Shown here piece by piece: positions 1 to 9,572 of a stretch of DNA of 64,000 nt. The stretch is from Tritonibacter litoralis. GTDB lineage: Bacteria; Pseudomonadota; Alphaproteobacteria; Rhodobacterales; Rhodobacteraceae. The stretch covers positions 161,204 through 225,203 of the forward strand of contig NZ_WIBF01000007.1 of assembly GCF_009496005.1 (NCBI RefSeq). Reading direction: 5' to 3'. The notes beneath the pieces are model-generated. The model worked only from the letters and a program-made list of their open reading frames with translations, ran no database searches and had not been told where the DNA came from. How positions within the stretch are numbered: the stretch's first letter is position 1; every line of letters starts with the position of its first letter. Both the position numbers and the translations under genes were made by a program.

Positions 1-448
1 CAGCCACACGGGGCAATAGGTCTGTTGCATCTCTCAATTGCGGGCGATACCGCAGCTCATAGGGAACTTGGTTGGGTTTGGGCGCTTGCGCCATTTCCTC
101 GACCTGCAGCACCTGTACCGTGTCTTTCAGAATCTGGTTGATCTCATCAACTATGGGGTGCCCCATGACTGCTTGAGGCTGACCGCCGACAGTGGTGATA
201 AAGTCGCGGAAACGCTCCCGAAATTCCGACACCTCGGCAATGGCCTGTTCAAGCCCTTTTGGGTTTTGGCGCAGCGGTGCCAATTCATCTGCAGTGGCCA
301 GTCCTGATTGCTGAAACCAGTTGAGCATCGTGCTTTCAGACGTCAACCAATCCACCGTGCCGGATTTGGGGCGGATGATTGAGTTGAGGAAATCCAACCC
401 ACGGTGTTCTCCGATGAACAAAGGGTCTGCTGTGTTGGCCTTGGACAA
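1..448 (-). CDS. CGNR/ABATE-type transcriptional regulator, 3' end outside window
   Basis: The visible part is about 149 residues; the C-terminus lies beyond the window edge. The N-terminal region reads as an ABATE domain of the CGNR zinc-finger family: ADPLFIGEHRGLDFLNS, then a DWL-type segment and a short helix ending FQQSGL. The CGNR zinc finger itself would be in the missing part, so the assignment rests on the N-terminal half. The start chosen is a TTG with AGGAG seven bases upstream (456-460); an in-frame ATG at 478 has a poorer ribosome site. It is divergent from the exported hydrolase at 660, a common arrangement for a regulator and its target. DNA binding is inferred from the family. 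Confidence 0.6.
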   Translation of the reverse strand, partial: MSKANTADPLFIGEHRGLDFLNSIIRPKSGTVDWLTSESTMLNWFQQSGLATADELAPLRQNPKGLEQAIAEVSEFRERFRDFITTVGGQPQAVMGHPIVDEINQILKDTVQVLQVEEMAQAPKPNQVPYELRYRPQLRDATDLLPRVA

Positions 449-603
449 GGTTTTGCTCCTGCATCCCAATAGGGACATCACGTGACAAGCCTTTATCGAT
501 AGGCGCAGGAGCGCGCTTTGAACAGGGTTCGACAACCCAAAGCCGGTCGCAATGGATCACAATCTTGTAACTTGCTTGGTGGAGGTTCAGTGGTTAGCAA
601 TTG

Positions 604-636
604 AATAACCGGTAAAAAGTATTTTTAGCGGTTATT
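604..636. promoter_or_regulatory. Inverted repeat, candidate operator upstream of the hydrolase
   Basis: Perfect 8-bp arms AATAACCG and CGGTTATT flank an inner segment that is itself palindromic (TAAAAA...TTTTTA). It sits 24 bp before the hydrolase start, between two divergent genes, so it could be an operator for the CGNR-type regulator or a hairpin in the hydrolase leader. The symmetry is seen directly; the role is inferred. Confidence 0.4.
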
Positions 637-659
637 TTTGATCCTGAGGGAGATGAGAC

Positions 660-1598
660 ATGACACATCGCACCACCGCTGCCACCGCTTTGGTCGCATC
701 GATGACGATCGCTGCGCCGCTTTTTGCTGGCACGGCTCACGTAACCGAAACCACCTACAACACCACCGATGTGGATGGTGTTTCGATCTTTTACCGCGAA
801 GCAGGTCCCAAGGACGCGCCGACGGTTCTGCTGCTGCACGGCTTTCCGTCGTCCTCGCATATGTTTCGGGATCTGATCCCTGAGCTTGCGAAATCCTACC
901 ATGTGGTTGCGCCGGATTATCCTGGATATGGCCAATCGGCGGCACCGGCTGCGGATGCGTATGACTATGACTTTGCGACGCTTGCCACCACGATGGAGCA
1001 TTTTACGGAACAGCTCGGTCTGGACGAATATACCCTTTATATGCAGGACTTTGGCGGGCCCGTGGGTCTGCGGATGATCCAGAACCATCCCGAGCGTCTG
1101 GAAGGGTTGATCATTCAGAATGCCACCTTCCATGTGGAAGGGTGGAACCCTGATGTTGTGAAACAATTCGCGCCGTTTTGGGGCGATCGCAACGCAGAGA
1201 CCGAGGCACCGCTGCGCCAGTTTCTGGCCCCGCAAACAACCGAATGGCAGTATCGTCAGGGCAGTACACTGGCGGATCGTCTGAGCCCGGATGCATGGAT
1301 CCATGATCAGGCTGGGTTGGATCGTCCGGGCAATACCGAGGTGCAGCTGGAATATCTGTGGAACTATCAGGACAATGTTGCAAACTATGAGTCCTGGCAG
1401 AACAAACTGGGTGAGCTGCAGCCGGATACGTTGATTGTCTGGGGTGAAAATGATCCGTTCTTCACGATCCAAGGTGTCGAAGCAGTTCAGAAGCTGCTGC
1501 CAAATGCCGAGACACATCTGTACGATGCGGGCCATTTTGCATTGGAAACTCATGCGGATGAAATCTCGACCGAGATTCTGGAATTCCTAGCCCGCTAA
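660..1598 (+). CDS. Exported alpha/beta hydrolase with Asp nucleophile (epoxide hydrolase/haloalkane dehalogenase type)
   Basis: The protein has 312 residues. Residues 1-23 look like a cleavable signal peptide, so it should act in the periplasm or outside the cell. The fold signatures are present in order: the oxyanion segment HGFP at 60-63, the nucleophile elbow MQDFGG with Asp130, the late-strand WGENDPFF around 261-268, and the catalytic His in DAGHFALE near 292. An Asp rather than Ser nucleophile points to the epoxide hydrolase, haloalkane or haloacetate dehalogenase branch. The substrate cannot be told from the sequence. The ribosome site GAGGGAGATGAGAC precedes the ATG. The gene ends at a hairpin terminator. 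Confidence 0.8.
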   Translation: MTHRTTAATALVASMTIAAPLFAGTAHVTETTYNTTDVDGVSIFYREAGPKDAPTVLLLHGFPSSSHMFRDLIPELAKSYHVVAPDYPGYGQSAAPAADAYDYDFATLATTMEHFTEQLGLDEYTLYMQDFGGPVGLRMIQNHPERLEGLIIQNATFHVEGWNPDVVKQFAPFWGDRNAETEAPLRQFLAPQTTEWQYRQGSTLADRLSPDAWIHDQAGLDRPGNTEVQLEYLWNYQDNVANYESWQNKLGELQPDTLIVWGENDPFFTIQGVEAVQKLLPNAETHLYDAGHFALETHADEISTEILEFLAR

Positions 1599-1621
1599 TT
1601 GGCGCATTGCGAGCAAACAAA

Positions 1622-1660
1622 AAGGCCAAGCGTGCAAAAGAAGCGCGCTTGGCCTTGTTT
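1622..1660. terminator. Intrinsic terminator between convergent genes
   Basis: An 11-bp perfect stem AAGGCCAAGCG/CGCTTGGCCTT (1622-1632, 1646-1656) is followed by TGTTTTGTTTT and preceded by an A-rich stretch. It can therefore serve both the hydrolase gene and the convergent helicase gene. Confidence 0.8.
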
Positions 1661-1695
1661 TGTTTTATCGAGACATCACGCGTCAGCGCGCGCCC

Positions 1696-3669
1696 TTAGT
1701 ATTTGGGCTTGCCGCCCGCAGCTGGACGTTTGCCTTTTGTGCCAGGTTTGCCGACCGTCAGCGCACGCGCTTTGTTCTTTTTGCTGTTGGGCTTTCCGGC
1801 TGGGGGCGTTGGGCCTTTGCGCTTGGGCTTGTGCGCATCACGGCCCCCGGCGTCGGCCGTCCGTGGGCTGCGGCGCTCGGTAGGTTTGGCCGGTTTTGGT
1901 TTGGCCGCGCGCGGCTTTTCATCCGCATCAGACCATGTGCGTTCCCGGCGTGGTCCTCGTTTGAACTCACCATCCCCGTCAGTGCGCCGTGGGCGGTCTG
2001 TACGCTCTTTGCGTTCTGGGCGATCCGGACGATCCGGGCGGCTGAACTTGCCGGGACGTTCTGGGCGACGAGCGCGATCGGGGCGCGGTCCGCCAAGGTT
2101 TGGCGGCGTATCCAGCTGTTTGATCGCCGCGCCATCCTCAACCGTCATATCGGGGCCGATGGCCTCCAGGAATTTGGCGACACTTGCATCCAAAACCTGT
2201 ACAAAGCTTTCTTCATCCCGCACGCGAATGGCGCCGATGTCGTCTTTGTTCAACCCACCCAATTTACACAGCATCGGCAACAGGCGACGCGGTTCTGCAC
2301 CCGTGGCGCGGCCACCGGCGATGGAGAACCATTGCGACGGACCAAACTCTTCTTTTGCACGGGGTTTGCGCTCTTCGACTTCCGAGAGCTCTTCGGGCGC
2401 GGAGCGGACAGAGCGATACAGACGCAAATAGGCGGCGGCCAATTGCTGCAGGTCAAAGGATGCGGTCAGGGTTGCTACGGTTGCAGCCTCGGACCCATCA
2501 ATTTCGGTGGTCCAGATCTCATCACCCAGCATTCGCTCTTCGTCACGGGCGCGGACTTCCTCTGCCGAAGGTGCATTGCCCCATTCCGGAGTGATCTTGG
2601 CGAATTTCAGGATCCGCTCTGCTTTCTTGCGGTTGCGCTTGGTCACAATCAGGGCGCTGACGCCATGGCGACCAGCGCGACCGGTCCGGCCTGAGCGGTG
2701 CAGCAGGGTTTCATGGCTTGATGGCAATTCTGCGTGCACGACCAGATCCAGGCCCGGCAGGTCGATCCCGCGCGCCGCCACGTCGGTGGCAACACAGACC
2801 TGTGCCCGCCCATCCCGCAGCGCTTGCAGCGCGTGGGAGCGTTCAGCTTGGGACAGCTCGCCAGACAGGGCCACAACTTTGAACCCGCGGTTTGACAGAC
2901 GTGTGGTCAATCGGTTCACCATGGCGCGCGTGTTGGCGAAAACAATGGCGTTGGGGGCCTGATGGAACAGCAGCGTGTTGATGACCGCGTTCTCTGTGTC
3001 GCGCTCGTTGACCTGCATCGCCTTATAGTCGATGTCTGCGTGCTGATCGCTCTCAGATTTTGTGACAATACGCTGCGCGTCTTTTTGATAGCTCTTGGCC
3101 AATTCGGCAATCGAACGGGGTACTGTTGCGGAGAACAGGAGGGTTTGGCGATCCTCGGGCGTTTCTCCCAGGATGAACTCCAGATCTTCGCGGAAGCCCA
3201 GATCCAGCATCTCATCGGCTTCGTCCAAAACAACCGAACGCACGGCGCTCAGATCAATTGAGCCGCGCATGATGTGATCGCGCAGACGGCCCGGGGTCGC
3301 CACAACGATATGGGCGCCACGTGCCAAGGCACGACGTTCATCGCGCATATCCATACCGCCCACACAGGAGGCCATCACGGCGCCTGCTTTGGCATAGAGC
3401 CAGGCCAGTTCGCGTTTGACCTGCAGCGCCAATTCACGTGTTGGGGCAATGACTAGGGCAAGCGGCGCATCGGCGGCGTCAAATTCTTCCACATCCTTTA
3501 ACAGGGTGGGGGCAATGGCGAGACCAAAGCCAAGGGTCTTGCCGGAACCGGTCTGGGCTGAGACCAAGAGGTCTTGGCCTGCAAGATCCGGATCCATAAC
3601 GGCGGTTTGGACGGGGGTTAGCGTGGCATAGCCACGGTCATCAAGGGCGTCTCGAAGAGCTTTTTTCAC
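1696..3669 (-). CDS. DEAD-box ATP-dependent RNA helicase with DbpA-like RNA-binding domain
   Basis: A 657-residue protein that unwinds RNA at the expense of ATP, probably in ribosome assembly or RNA decay. The motifs are in canonical order: AQTGSGKT (38-45), PTREL near 76-80, DEAD (149-152), SAT (180-182) and HRSGRTGRAG (324-333). Around 445-510 there is a segment resembling the DbpA RNA-binding domain. The last ~140 residues are an Arg/Lys/Pro-rich, low-complexity tail, typical of alphaproteobacterial DeaD/RhlE-like proteins. The start is a GTG with only a weak purine-rich site upstream, so the exact start is uncertain. It is a single gene facing the hydrolase across a shared terminator. Confidence 0.9.
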   Translation of the reverse strand: MKKALRDALDDRGYATLTPVQTAVMDPDLAGQDLLVSAQTGSGKTLGFGLAIAPTLLKDVEEFDAADAPLALVIAPTRELALQVKRELAWLYAKAGAVMASCVGGMDMRDERRALARGAHIVVATPGRLRDHIMRGSIDLSAVRSVVLDEADEMLDLGFREDLEFILGETPEDRQTLLFSATVPRSIAELAKSYQKDAQRIVTKSESDQHADIDYKAMQVNERDTENAVINTLLFHQAPNAIVFANTRAMVNRLTTRLSNRGFKVVALSGELSQAERSHALQALRDGRAQVCVATDVAARGIDLPGLDLVVHAELPSSHETLLHRSGRTGRAGRHGVSALIVTKRNRKKAERILKFAKITPEWGNAPSAEEVRARDEERMLGDEIWTTEIDGSEAATVATLTASFDLQQLAAAYLRLYRSVRSAPEELSEVEERKPRAKEEFGPSQWFSIAGGRATGAEPRRLLPMLCKLGGLNKDDIGAIRVRDEESFVQVLDASVAKFLEAIGPDMTVEDGAAIKQLDTPPNLGGPRPDRARRPERPGKFSRPDRPDRPERKERTDRPRRTDGDGEFKRGPRRERTWSDADEKPRAAKPKPAKPTERRSPRTADAGGRDAHKPKRKGPTPPAGKPNSKKNKARALTVGKPGTKGKRPAAGGKPKY

Positions 3670-4176
3670 GGGATGTTCTTTTCACTTGGGTTACGCTTCC
3701 CAAATGAAGAGCAGGCCCCCACTCACATAAATGGGCCGCACCGTGTTTTGGACTAAGCGATGGAAGGCCGCAGCGATATGGCATTGCGCAGGCTTTGTAC
3801 AGGTCTTTCTGAGGGTCTTCACAGGTTTTTAAAATGGCTCTTGAATCAAAGCGGCTCTGTGCAGCCAATGAGTGGCCCCGCAGCGCAGCTGAGACGATCC
3901 ATCATAAACCGTTCGCAAAACATGCGCGCAGAACACCTGTTTAATTGTGTATTTTTACGTCTTTCCAGCGGTTTGACTGGAAAGCCTTTGATAACTTTCA
4001 ACCGTTACCCCGATGGAGAAAGTGTTCTCTGTTACGGGGGCAAATCGGCGGCTTCCTAAGCGCGAACGGGAAGCGTTCCATTTGCACCCCGCACCTTTGG
4101 TGCAGCCGTTGCGGCGGGCACAATCAGATCTTTTACGGGTTCGAACCACTCCGAACCAAGACCAAAAGGGTTACCT
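3670..4176. other. Intergenic region with two hairpins upstream of a chemoreceptor
   Basis: No convincing gene is present. There is an 8-bp inverted repeat CTTTCCAG/CTGGAAAG (3961-3968, 3977-3984), and a second stem around 4009-4045 built from CCCCG, GAGAA, TTCTC and CGGGG. I do not recognise a known riboswitch. The last 15 bases (AAAAGGGTTACCT) supply the ribosome site of the chemoreceptor. Confidence 0.4.
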
Positions 4177-6435
4177 ATGTTGTCGCGCAAGCTCTCTGTC
4201 CGCAATCTGTCCCGCCTGATGGTGGGTTTGGTGATCGGCTATGGCATTTTTCTGTCCGCTGCATGTTTTTACATGTTCAATATGATCCAAGGTTCCCAAA
4301 ACGCATGGGACGCTTATCAAAAGGCGAACGCTCCGCGGGTCCAGCTTGTAAATTCAGTGGCTTCGTCCATGGGTTACAATGGCATGATCCATCACTTTAA
4401 GAACTACGTGTTGCGTCAGGACGATCCGCGCATCCAAAAGGTTCAATCCGCCGCAGGTGCCAGCCTGCAAGCGCTGAATGCGCTGGAGGTTTTGATCCAT
4501 GACACAGAAGAGCTGGAGGCCATTTCGGCCGTGCGGCAGGTGATTTCGGAATATCTGGCAGCCTTGGAGACCGCGCGTCTTATGGCAAGCGAGGGGCAGT
4601 CCGCACAGGCCATTGATGCGGCGGTCAAGATCAGCGACGCGGCGGCTTTGGCTGGGATCGCGAATCTGACTCAACATATCCAGAAGATGGAACTGGCAGG
4701 GGAGCCAACCAAAGCGGTCTATATGGGCGATCTTGCCCATGCCCTCGGCTATGGGGGAATGATCCATCAGTTCAAGAATTATGTGCTGCGCCAGGATGCG
4801 GCACGTGTCGCCAAGGTGCAAGCAGGCATCGATACTGCCCGCGCAGCAATTGCCGGATACCGTAGCTTCCCGCTCAGTGCGGTTGAGGTGAGCGCGCTGG
4901 CTGATATCGAAACTGTCATCGCAAGCTATGAGTCGGGGCTTGCACAAGCCACGCAACTGGCGCGCCAGGGGGCGACCGCGCAAGAGATTGACCGGTCCGT
5001 AAAAGTCTCTGACAAACCGGCGGTGGCCGGGGTGAAGACCTTGTTGCGGGCAACCGCACAAGAGGTGTCGACTGCAAAACAAGGGCTGACGGACAATTTT
5101 GAACTACTTGCAAAAATCACGTTCACGGGCAGCATTGCATTGATGGTGGCGGCCATTTTTGCGGCATTTTTTGCGATGGGCATCATGATCTTTCTGATCG
5201 CGCGCCCCGCACAGGACGTGGCGCAGCGGTTGTTGATGCTGGCGGAAGGAAAAACAGAAGTTCAGTTTGACCACCTGCAGGGGCGTACTGAGATCGGAGC
5301 GATTGCCCAAGCTGCAGCCGTGTTCCGTCAAAACATGGTCGACAGCCAAAACATCCAGCGTGAGATTTCTGCGGTTGTTGCGGCCTGTGCGGAAGGCAAT
5401 TTTGCCCGAACCATTACGGTCGGCGCACGCACCGGACCCTTGGCTGAAATATGCGAAGGCGTGAACAGGATTGGAGCGCTGACCAATGCGGGTGTCAGCC
5501 AGACCCAGGCCGCGTTACGCGCGATGTCCTGTGGTGACCTGACCTTCAAGATGGAAGGCGAGTTCAAAGGAGCATTTGCTGAGATCCAGACGGCAGTGAA
5601 CCAGACCTTCCAAAGCCTGTCTGGAAACATCTTGCAAATTGAGAACAGCGCCACCCGCATTGGCGAGTCCACAGGCGAGATTTCTCAGGCTTCGTCAGAT
5701 TTGGCCAAACGGACCGAGGCGTCTTCTGCCACGCTGAGCGAGATCTCGGGTTCGATTAACTCGCTGTCCGATGCGGTCAACCACTCGGCGGAATTGGCCA
5801 ATCAAACCCGCGAAGAGATCGCGGGCATCCAGGCCGATGCGGGTACAAGCGCTGATACCGTCGACAGTACAATTGCCGCGATGCATAGCATCCGAGAAAG
5901 TTCGGCCACCATTTCCAAGACGATCTCGGTTATTGATGACATCGCCTTTCAGACCAACCTTCTGGCGTTGAACGCAGGGGTCGAGGCAGCGCGCGCCGGC
6001 GAAGCTGGGCAGGGGTTCGCGGTGGTGGCCGCCGAAGTGCGGGTGCTGGCACAGCGATCTGCGAATGCAGCCAAAGAGATCAAAGAACTGATCGCCGACA
6101 GTGAACAGCGGGTCAAACACGGGGTCACTTTGGTGGATCAAACCGGCAAGGCGCTGAAGGACATCGCTGAAAGCGTCGGAACCATCACCGCACACATTCG
6201 CGAAATTGCCGCCTCAGCCTCGGAACAGTCTCATTCAATCCTCTCGATCAATGAGGCCACCAGCGAGCTGGATCAGGTCACCCAAAAGAACGCCGCCATG
6301 TTTGAGCAGACAACGGCAGCTGGAATGGCACTGAACACAGAAACCGAAAACCTGTCCGAAGTCATTTCAACCTTCCAGATTGATCGAGCAGGCTCCAGTT
6401 CTGACTTTGCGGTGCTCAACCGGGCGGTTGCCTGA
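4177..6435 (+). CDS. Methyl-accepting chemotaxis protein with duplicated sensor module
   Basis: A 752-residue transmembrane chemoreceptor. A first membrane helix spans about residues 11-33 and a second about 313-342, leaving a ~280-residue periplasmic sensor. The sensor consists of two copies of the same module: [14 protein letters not shown] at 69-82 and [14 protein letters not shown] at 194-207, 125 residues apart, each followed by a related tail ([10 protein letters not shown] and [10 protein letters not shown]). After the second helix come a HAMP-like segment, a second linker and the conserved signalling tip ([16 protein letters not shown], near 587). It relays a stimulus to a CheA/CheW complex encoded elsewhere; no che gene is nearby. 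The ligand is unknown. Confidence 0.93.
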   Translation: MLSRKLSVRNLSRLMVGLVIGYGIFLSAACFYMFNMIQGSQNAWDAYQKANAPRVQLVNSVASSMGYNGMIHHFKNYVLRQDDPRIQKVQSAAGASLQALNALEVLIHDTEELEAISAVRQVISEYLAALETARLMASEGQSAQAIDAAVKISDAAALAGIANLTQHIQKMELAGEPTKAVYMGDLAHALGYGGMIHQFKNYVLRQDAARVAKVQAGIDTARAAIAGYRSFPLSAVEVSALADIETVIASYESGLAQATQLARQGATAQEIDRSVKVSDKPAVAGVKTLLRATAQEVSTAKQGLTDNFELLAKITFTGSIALMVAAIFAAFFAMGIMIFLIARPAQDVAQRLLMLAEGKTEVQFDHLQGRTEIGAIAQAAAVFRQNMVDSQNIQREISAVVAACAEGNFARTITVGARTGPLAEICEGVNRIGALTNAGVSQTQAALRAMSCGDLTFKMEGEFKGAFAEIQTAVNQTFQSLSGNILQIENSATRIGESTGEISQASSDLAKRTEASSATLSEISGSINSLSDAVNHSAELANQTREEIAGIQADAGTSADTVDSTIAAMHSIRESSATISKTISVIDDIAFQTNLLALNAGVEAARAGEAGQGFAVVAAEVRVLAQRSANAAKEIKELIADSEQRVKHGVTLVDQTGKALKDIAESVGTITAHIREIAASASEQSHSILSINEATSELDQVTQKNAAMFEQTTAAGMALNTETENLSEVISTFQIDRAGSSSDFAVLNRAVA

Positions 6436-6456
6436 TTCCGCGTTCGGGGTGGGGGA

Positions 6457-6912
6457 TCAGAAATCCCCCGCCGCGCATTGCAGGCAGATCAGACCTTGCG
6501 CGCGCCAAAAGGCCACAACCGACGACCGGTCATCAAACACGATCCATGGCGCATAGCCATCGCCGCGCATTTCTTCCAACAGCGCGTGTTTCACGTCCGG
6601 ATCGCTCATTGCATCCGTGCCGTCGTGGCGCAGATACACCGCATCAAAGGGCAGGTTGTTCTTGATCAGCCAGGCTTCGGTCTGTGCTTGCCAGCCGCGC
6701 GGACGGCCGGAACACAGAACGATCTTTTCTCCGGCGGCGTGCAGGTGCCGCATTACGCGGGCGACAGGTTCGATCACAGCGGTTTCGGCCATGGCGTCGT
6801 GAAACGCATCCCAGTGTTTGTCGACACCATGAACCAGATGCCCCAGTTTATCTGCGTCGAATTCCGCCAATGTGCCGTCAATGTCAAAGATTGCGCAGGA
6901 AAGGTCAGGCAT
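6457..6912 (-). CDS. HAD-superfamily phosphatase, polynucleotide 3'-phosphatase-like
   Basis: A 151-residue HAD hydrolase, the last gene of the transporter operon. Motif I is FDIDGTLAEF near the N-terminus, motif II is the LCSGRP segment, and the acidic motif is the late FDDRSS. The compact size and the CSGRP form resemble the phosphatase half of T4 polynucleotide kinase and similar HADs, so the substrate is some phosphomonoester. The start at 6912 overlaps the upstream gene by 8 bases and has GAGG nine bases upstream; an in-frame ATG at 6927 is the alternative. Overlap with the histidine phosphatase gene implies translational coupling. Confidence 0.8.
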   Translation of the reverse strand: MPDLSCAIFDIDGTLAEFDADKLGHLVHGVDKHWDAFHDAMAETAVIEPVARVMRHLHAAGEKIVLCSGRPRGWQAQTEAWLIKNNLPFDAVYLRHDGTDAMSDPDVKHALLEEMRGDGYAPWIVFDDRSSVVAFWRAQGLICLQCAAGDF

Positions 6913-7462
6913 AGGGTCGTTCCTCATGAGTGGTTCCAGTCCAATGGAAAAAGATTGGGGTCGCATTGGCTGGACGTGCGCCGGGTGTGTCTTGTCCGGC
7001 CAAGATGCGCGCGGCGCGGATCACGCCGGAATGGCAGACCAGGATCGGAAGGGCGGTTCCGGCGATGTCGCACGCGATGCAAATACCGGTTTGGACACGG
7101 GCGATCATCTCGTCCCAGGCTTCACCGTCCACTGGTGTCTGGCTGCGCGGGGGCAGATCTGCCAGTGGCCCACGCTCATAAATGCCCCAGTCACGTTCGC
7201 TTAATTCGGGGATCGTCTGAAAAGCCTGTCCGGGAAAGATCAAACTGGCGGTCTCATCCGCTCGGTTCATCGGGCTGGCAAAGATTGCAACCTCTTGCGC
7301 CCATTGTACCGCCTGCAAGGCGCGGGCCTGCGCGCGGCCGGTTTCCGTCAAAGGCACGTCCCATCGCCCGGCCACCAGCCCGTCCCGATTGGCCGTGGTC
7401 TCGCCGTGGCGGATCATACAAATGGATCGCTTGGGAAGCTGGGGGGCATTTGGTCGGATCAT
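6905..7462 (-). CDS. Histidine phosphatase family protein (phosphoglycerate mutase-like)
   Basis: A 185-residue cytoplasmic enzyme of the branch-1 histidine phosphatase superfamily. The RHGET motif with the phospho-accepting His is at about residues 18-22, followed by the family's RADETASLIF-type segment (normally R-x-x-x-T-A) and a later CHSGVI with the second His. The size fits a small-molecule phosphatase rather than a glycolytic mutase. Its ATG overlaps the stop of the MBL gene as ATGA (7459-7462), so the two are translationally coupled within the transporter operon. The substrate is unknown; context suggests an imported phosphorylated compound. Confidence 0.85.
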   Translation of the reverse strand: MIRPNAPQLPKRSICMIRHGETTANRDGLVAGRWDVPLTETGRAQARALQAVQWAQEVAIFASPMNRADETASLIFPGQAFQTIPELSERDWGIYERGPLADLPPRSQTPVDGEAWDEMIARVQTGICIACDIAGTALPILVCHSGVIRAARILAGQDTPGARPANATPIFFHWTGTTHEERPYA

Positions 7463-8547
7463 AGGGGGATCACCTCATGCAAAAACACCTCAGCGCCAAA
7501 GCCTGCCTCCACAAAATATTGCTCCGGCAGGGTACAGAAGGCGGGTGCAAAACGTGTGGCTCCGATCCGTTTGATCATGGCGATCTGGTCCGTCAAAGGC
7601 GGATGCACGTTCCAACGGCGAAAATACCCGCCTTGAACCCGGCCGATCCCGCGGGCGTGGGCGGTCATATGTCCGGTAAACACAACATGCGCATCGCGCC
7701 CCAAACGTCCGCTTTCGCTCCATGCGCGCACATAACCCCAGGCGGCGCCACCGTCTGCATTGGGGGTGTCGCAGATCAAAAACCGCGCAGCTTCCAGATC
7801 ACCGCGCTGCAACAGCGGTGCAATTTCCTGTGCAACGCCCGTCACCCCGTCTGAGCGCAGGGCATTTTCCACGGCCATTCTGCATTCTGGGTCCAGCATT
7901 ACAGCCGCAGCCCCGTGGCGGCGGGCCAGATGCAGCGCCAATTCACCTGCACGTCCAGACGGTGGAACCGGAAACAGAACCTGTCCGGGCAGGCCGTCGA
8001 TCAATTCATCCAGTTCTGCCAGACGTTGGGTCTGGCTCACATCATTCAGATGATAGGAACAATCAATCACCGCGGTCTTTGCAGGAGGTGGTGCGTCAAA
8101 TCGAAACCACCGGCTCTCTTCGGACCAGTCGCCCGAGTAAAACAGCCCATCGCCCAGATCGAAATGCATCCAGATCCCACCCAAGGCATGGCCATTGCGC
8201 CCGGTTGTGAGTGTCACACCTGCAATGTCCACAACGCCCTGTTCCGGTAACTCGCGCACATCTGCCGATGGTGGCAGGGCCTGGGCTGTGCGCTTGGTTG
8301 TGTAGATCGGCAAGCCTGCCTCAACCGCATGGGCCGCGCCGCCGATGTGGTCGATATGATCGTGTGAGATAAACACCGCCGCGACGCCGTCAAGCCACGC
8401 GGGATCGAATTTGGCATTGGCCTCGGGACCAAATCCACAATCCAGAAGCCAGCGCGTTGCCCCGATATTGAGCTGCATACAGGCAGGCCCTTTGTCGCCG
8501 ATGCCCGAAAGGACACGCAAAGTATTGATGGTCTGTATCTGGCTCAT
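7459..8547 (-). CDS. MBL-fold metallo-hydrolase, beta-CASP-like
   Basis: A 362-residue metallo-beta-lactamase-fold protein. It carries the zinc-binding signature SHDHIDHIGG near residues 60-69, an internal GHALGGIWMHF and YSGDW resembling the GH..G and TGD segments of beta-CASP nucleases, and a late TGHMTAHARG plus WNVHPPLTDQI that matches the C-terminal His-containing motif of that group. It probably cleaves a phosphodiester or similar ester. It lies between the ABC ATPase gene and two phosphatase genes, with 4-base overlaps on both sides. No signal peptide is visible, so it should act in the cytoplasm on imported material. Confidence 0.8.
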   Translation of the reverse strand: MSQIQTINTLRVLSGIGDKGPACMQLNIGATRWLLDCGFGPEANAKFDPAWLDGVAAVFISHDHIDHIGGAAHAVEAGLPIYTTKRTAQALPPSADVRELPEQGVVDIAGVTLTTGRNGHALGGIWMHFDLGDGLFYSGDWSEESRWFRFDAPPPAKTAVIDCSYHLNDVSQTQRLAELDELIDGLPGQVLFPVPPSGRAGELALHLARRHGAAAVMLDPECRMAVENALRSDGVTGVAQEIAPLLQRGDLEAARFLICDTPNADGGAAWGYVRAWSESGRLGRDAHVVFTGHMTAHARGIGRVQGGYFRRWNVHPPLTDQIAMIKRIGATRFAPAFCTLPEQYFVEAGFGAEVFLHEVIPL

Positions 8548-9572
8548 GCGGCAAAGGCCCAGGGGTTTGAGATGGACAGCCCCAGTTGTTCGCCCGCGGT
8601 GTGGCGCTGCCGGGTTTCCGCGACCAAGAGATGATCACACAGGGTCTTGAGCGTCAGCCGGTAAGAACCCCCCAAATAGGTCGCGCGCTCCACCGTCACC
8701 CGCAGATCACCATTTTCGCCCAAGGTCAGGTTTTCGGGGCGCAGGCAGGCGTGGGTTGGGGTGGCTGTCTCCGACTGCACCGCAACCCTTGCGCCCAGGA
8801 CCATCGCGGCGTTCTCGATCGTGTCGACCAAGGGCACAACGGCACCTTGTCCGATGAACTCGGCGACAAAGCGGCTGCGGGGTCTGGCATAAAGCGCTTC
8901 GGGCGTGTCGATCTGCAGGATGCGCCCCTGATCCATCACAGCGATGCGATCAGCCATGGCCATCGCCTCGCTTTGGTCATGGGTGACATAGACCATTGTC
9001 GCCTTGGTGCGGTGGTGGAAATCCAAAAACACCTCTTGCATGGAGGCGCGCAGAGCCACGTCGAGATTGGCGAGGGGCTCATCCAACAAAACCGCCGTCG
9101 GGTCCAAAACCAGACAGCGCGCCAAAGCAACCCGTTGACGCTGCCCACCTGACAGATCCGAGGGCATCCGGTCTCCATAAGGCGTCAGCGCAGTGGCCTC
9201 TAGCGCCGCATCAACCTGGGCGTCGCGATCGGCCCGTGGCAATCCACGCACCTCAAGCGGATAGGATATATTCCGCCGCACGCTCATATGGGGCCACAGC
9301 GCATAGGATTGAAACACAAACCCAATGTTGCGCGCTTCAGGCGGAACAGATCGGCCGGTTCCGGCATCCGCAACCACGTCGGACCCGATACGGATCTGGC
9401 CTGTGGTGGGCAGGTCAAACCCGGCCATCAACCGCAGCAGGGTCGATTTTCCACATCCCGACGGTCCCAGAAGGGCGACAAATTCGCCATCCTTTATTGT
9501 GGTTGAAATGTCGGACAACGCCGGTACCCCATCAAAGGATTTGCCGATGTTTTCAAAGGTCAGCTTTGCCAA
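8544..9572 (-). CDS. ABC transporter ATP-binding subunit (FbpC/PotA-type)
   Basis: A 342-residue ATPase that energises the import of the solute bound by the product of the gene starting at 12231. It shows Walker A GPSGCGKST near 37-45, the Q-loop in FVFQSY, the signature LSGGQRQR, Walker B VLLDEPLANLD, and an H-loop in VTHDQSEAMAMADR. The C-terminal ~100 residues form a TOBE-type regulatory domain, as in ferric-ion, polyamine and sugar ABC importers. The start is a TTG with AAGGAG eight bases upstream, inside the end of the permease gene. Its stop overlaps the MBL gene start. Confidence 0.9.
   Translation of the reverse strand: MAKLTFENIGKSFDGVPALSDISTTIKDGEFVALLGPSGCGKSTLLRLMAGFDLPTTGQIRIGSDVVADAGTGRSVPPEARNIGFVFQSYALWPHMSVRRNISYPLEVRGLPRADRDAQVDAALEATALTPYGDRMPSDLSGGQRQRVALARCLVLDPTAVLLDEPLANLDVALRASMQEVFLDFHHRTKATMVYVTHDQSEAMAMADRIAVMDQGRILQIDTPEALYARPRSRFVAEFIGQGAVVPLVDTIENAAMVLGARVAVQSETATPTHACLRPENLTLGENGDLRVTVERATYLGGSYRLTLKTLCDHLLVAETRQRHTAGEQLGLSISNPWAFAA

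Noticed and set aside
3670..4176. Riboswitch upstream of the chemoreceptor
   Set aside because: Two hairpins occur but no conserved core of a known class is recognisable.
6449..6471. Terminator GGGGGAT/ATCCCCC between convergent genes
   Set aside because: The hairpin overlaps the HAD stop codon and has no T tract, so it was not listed as a terminator.
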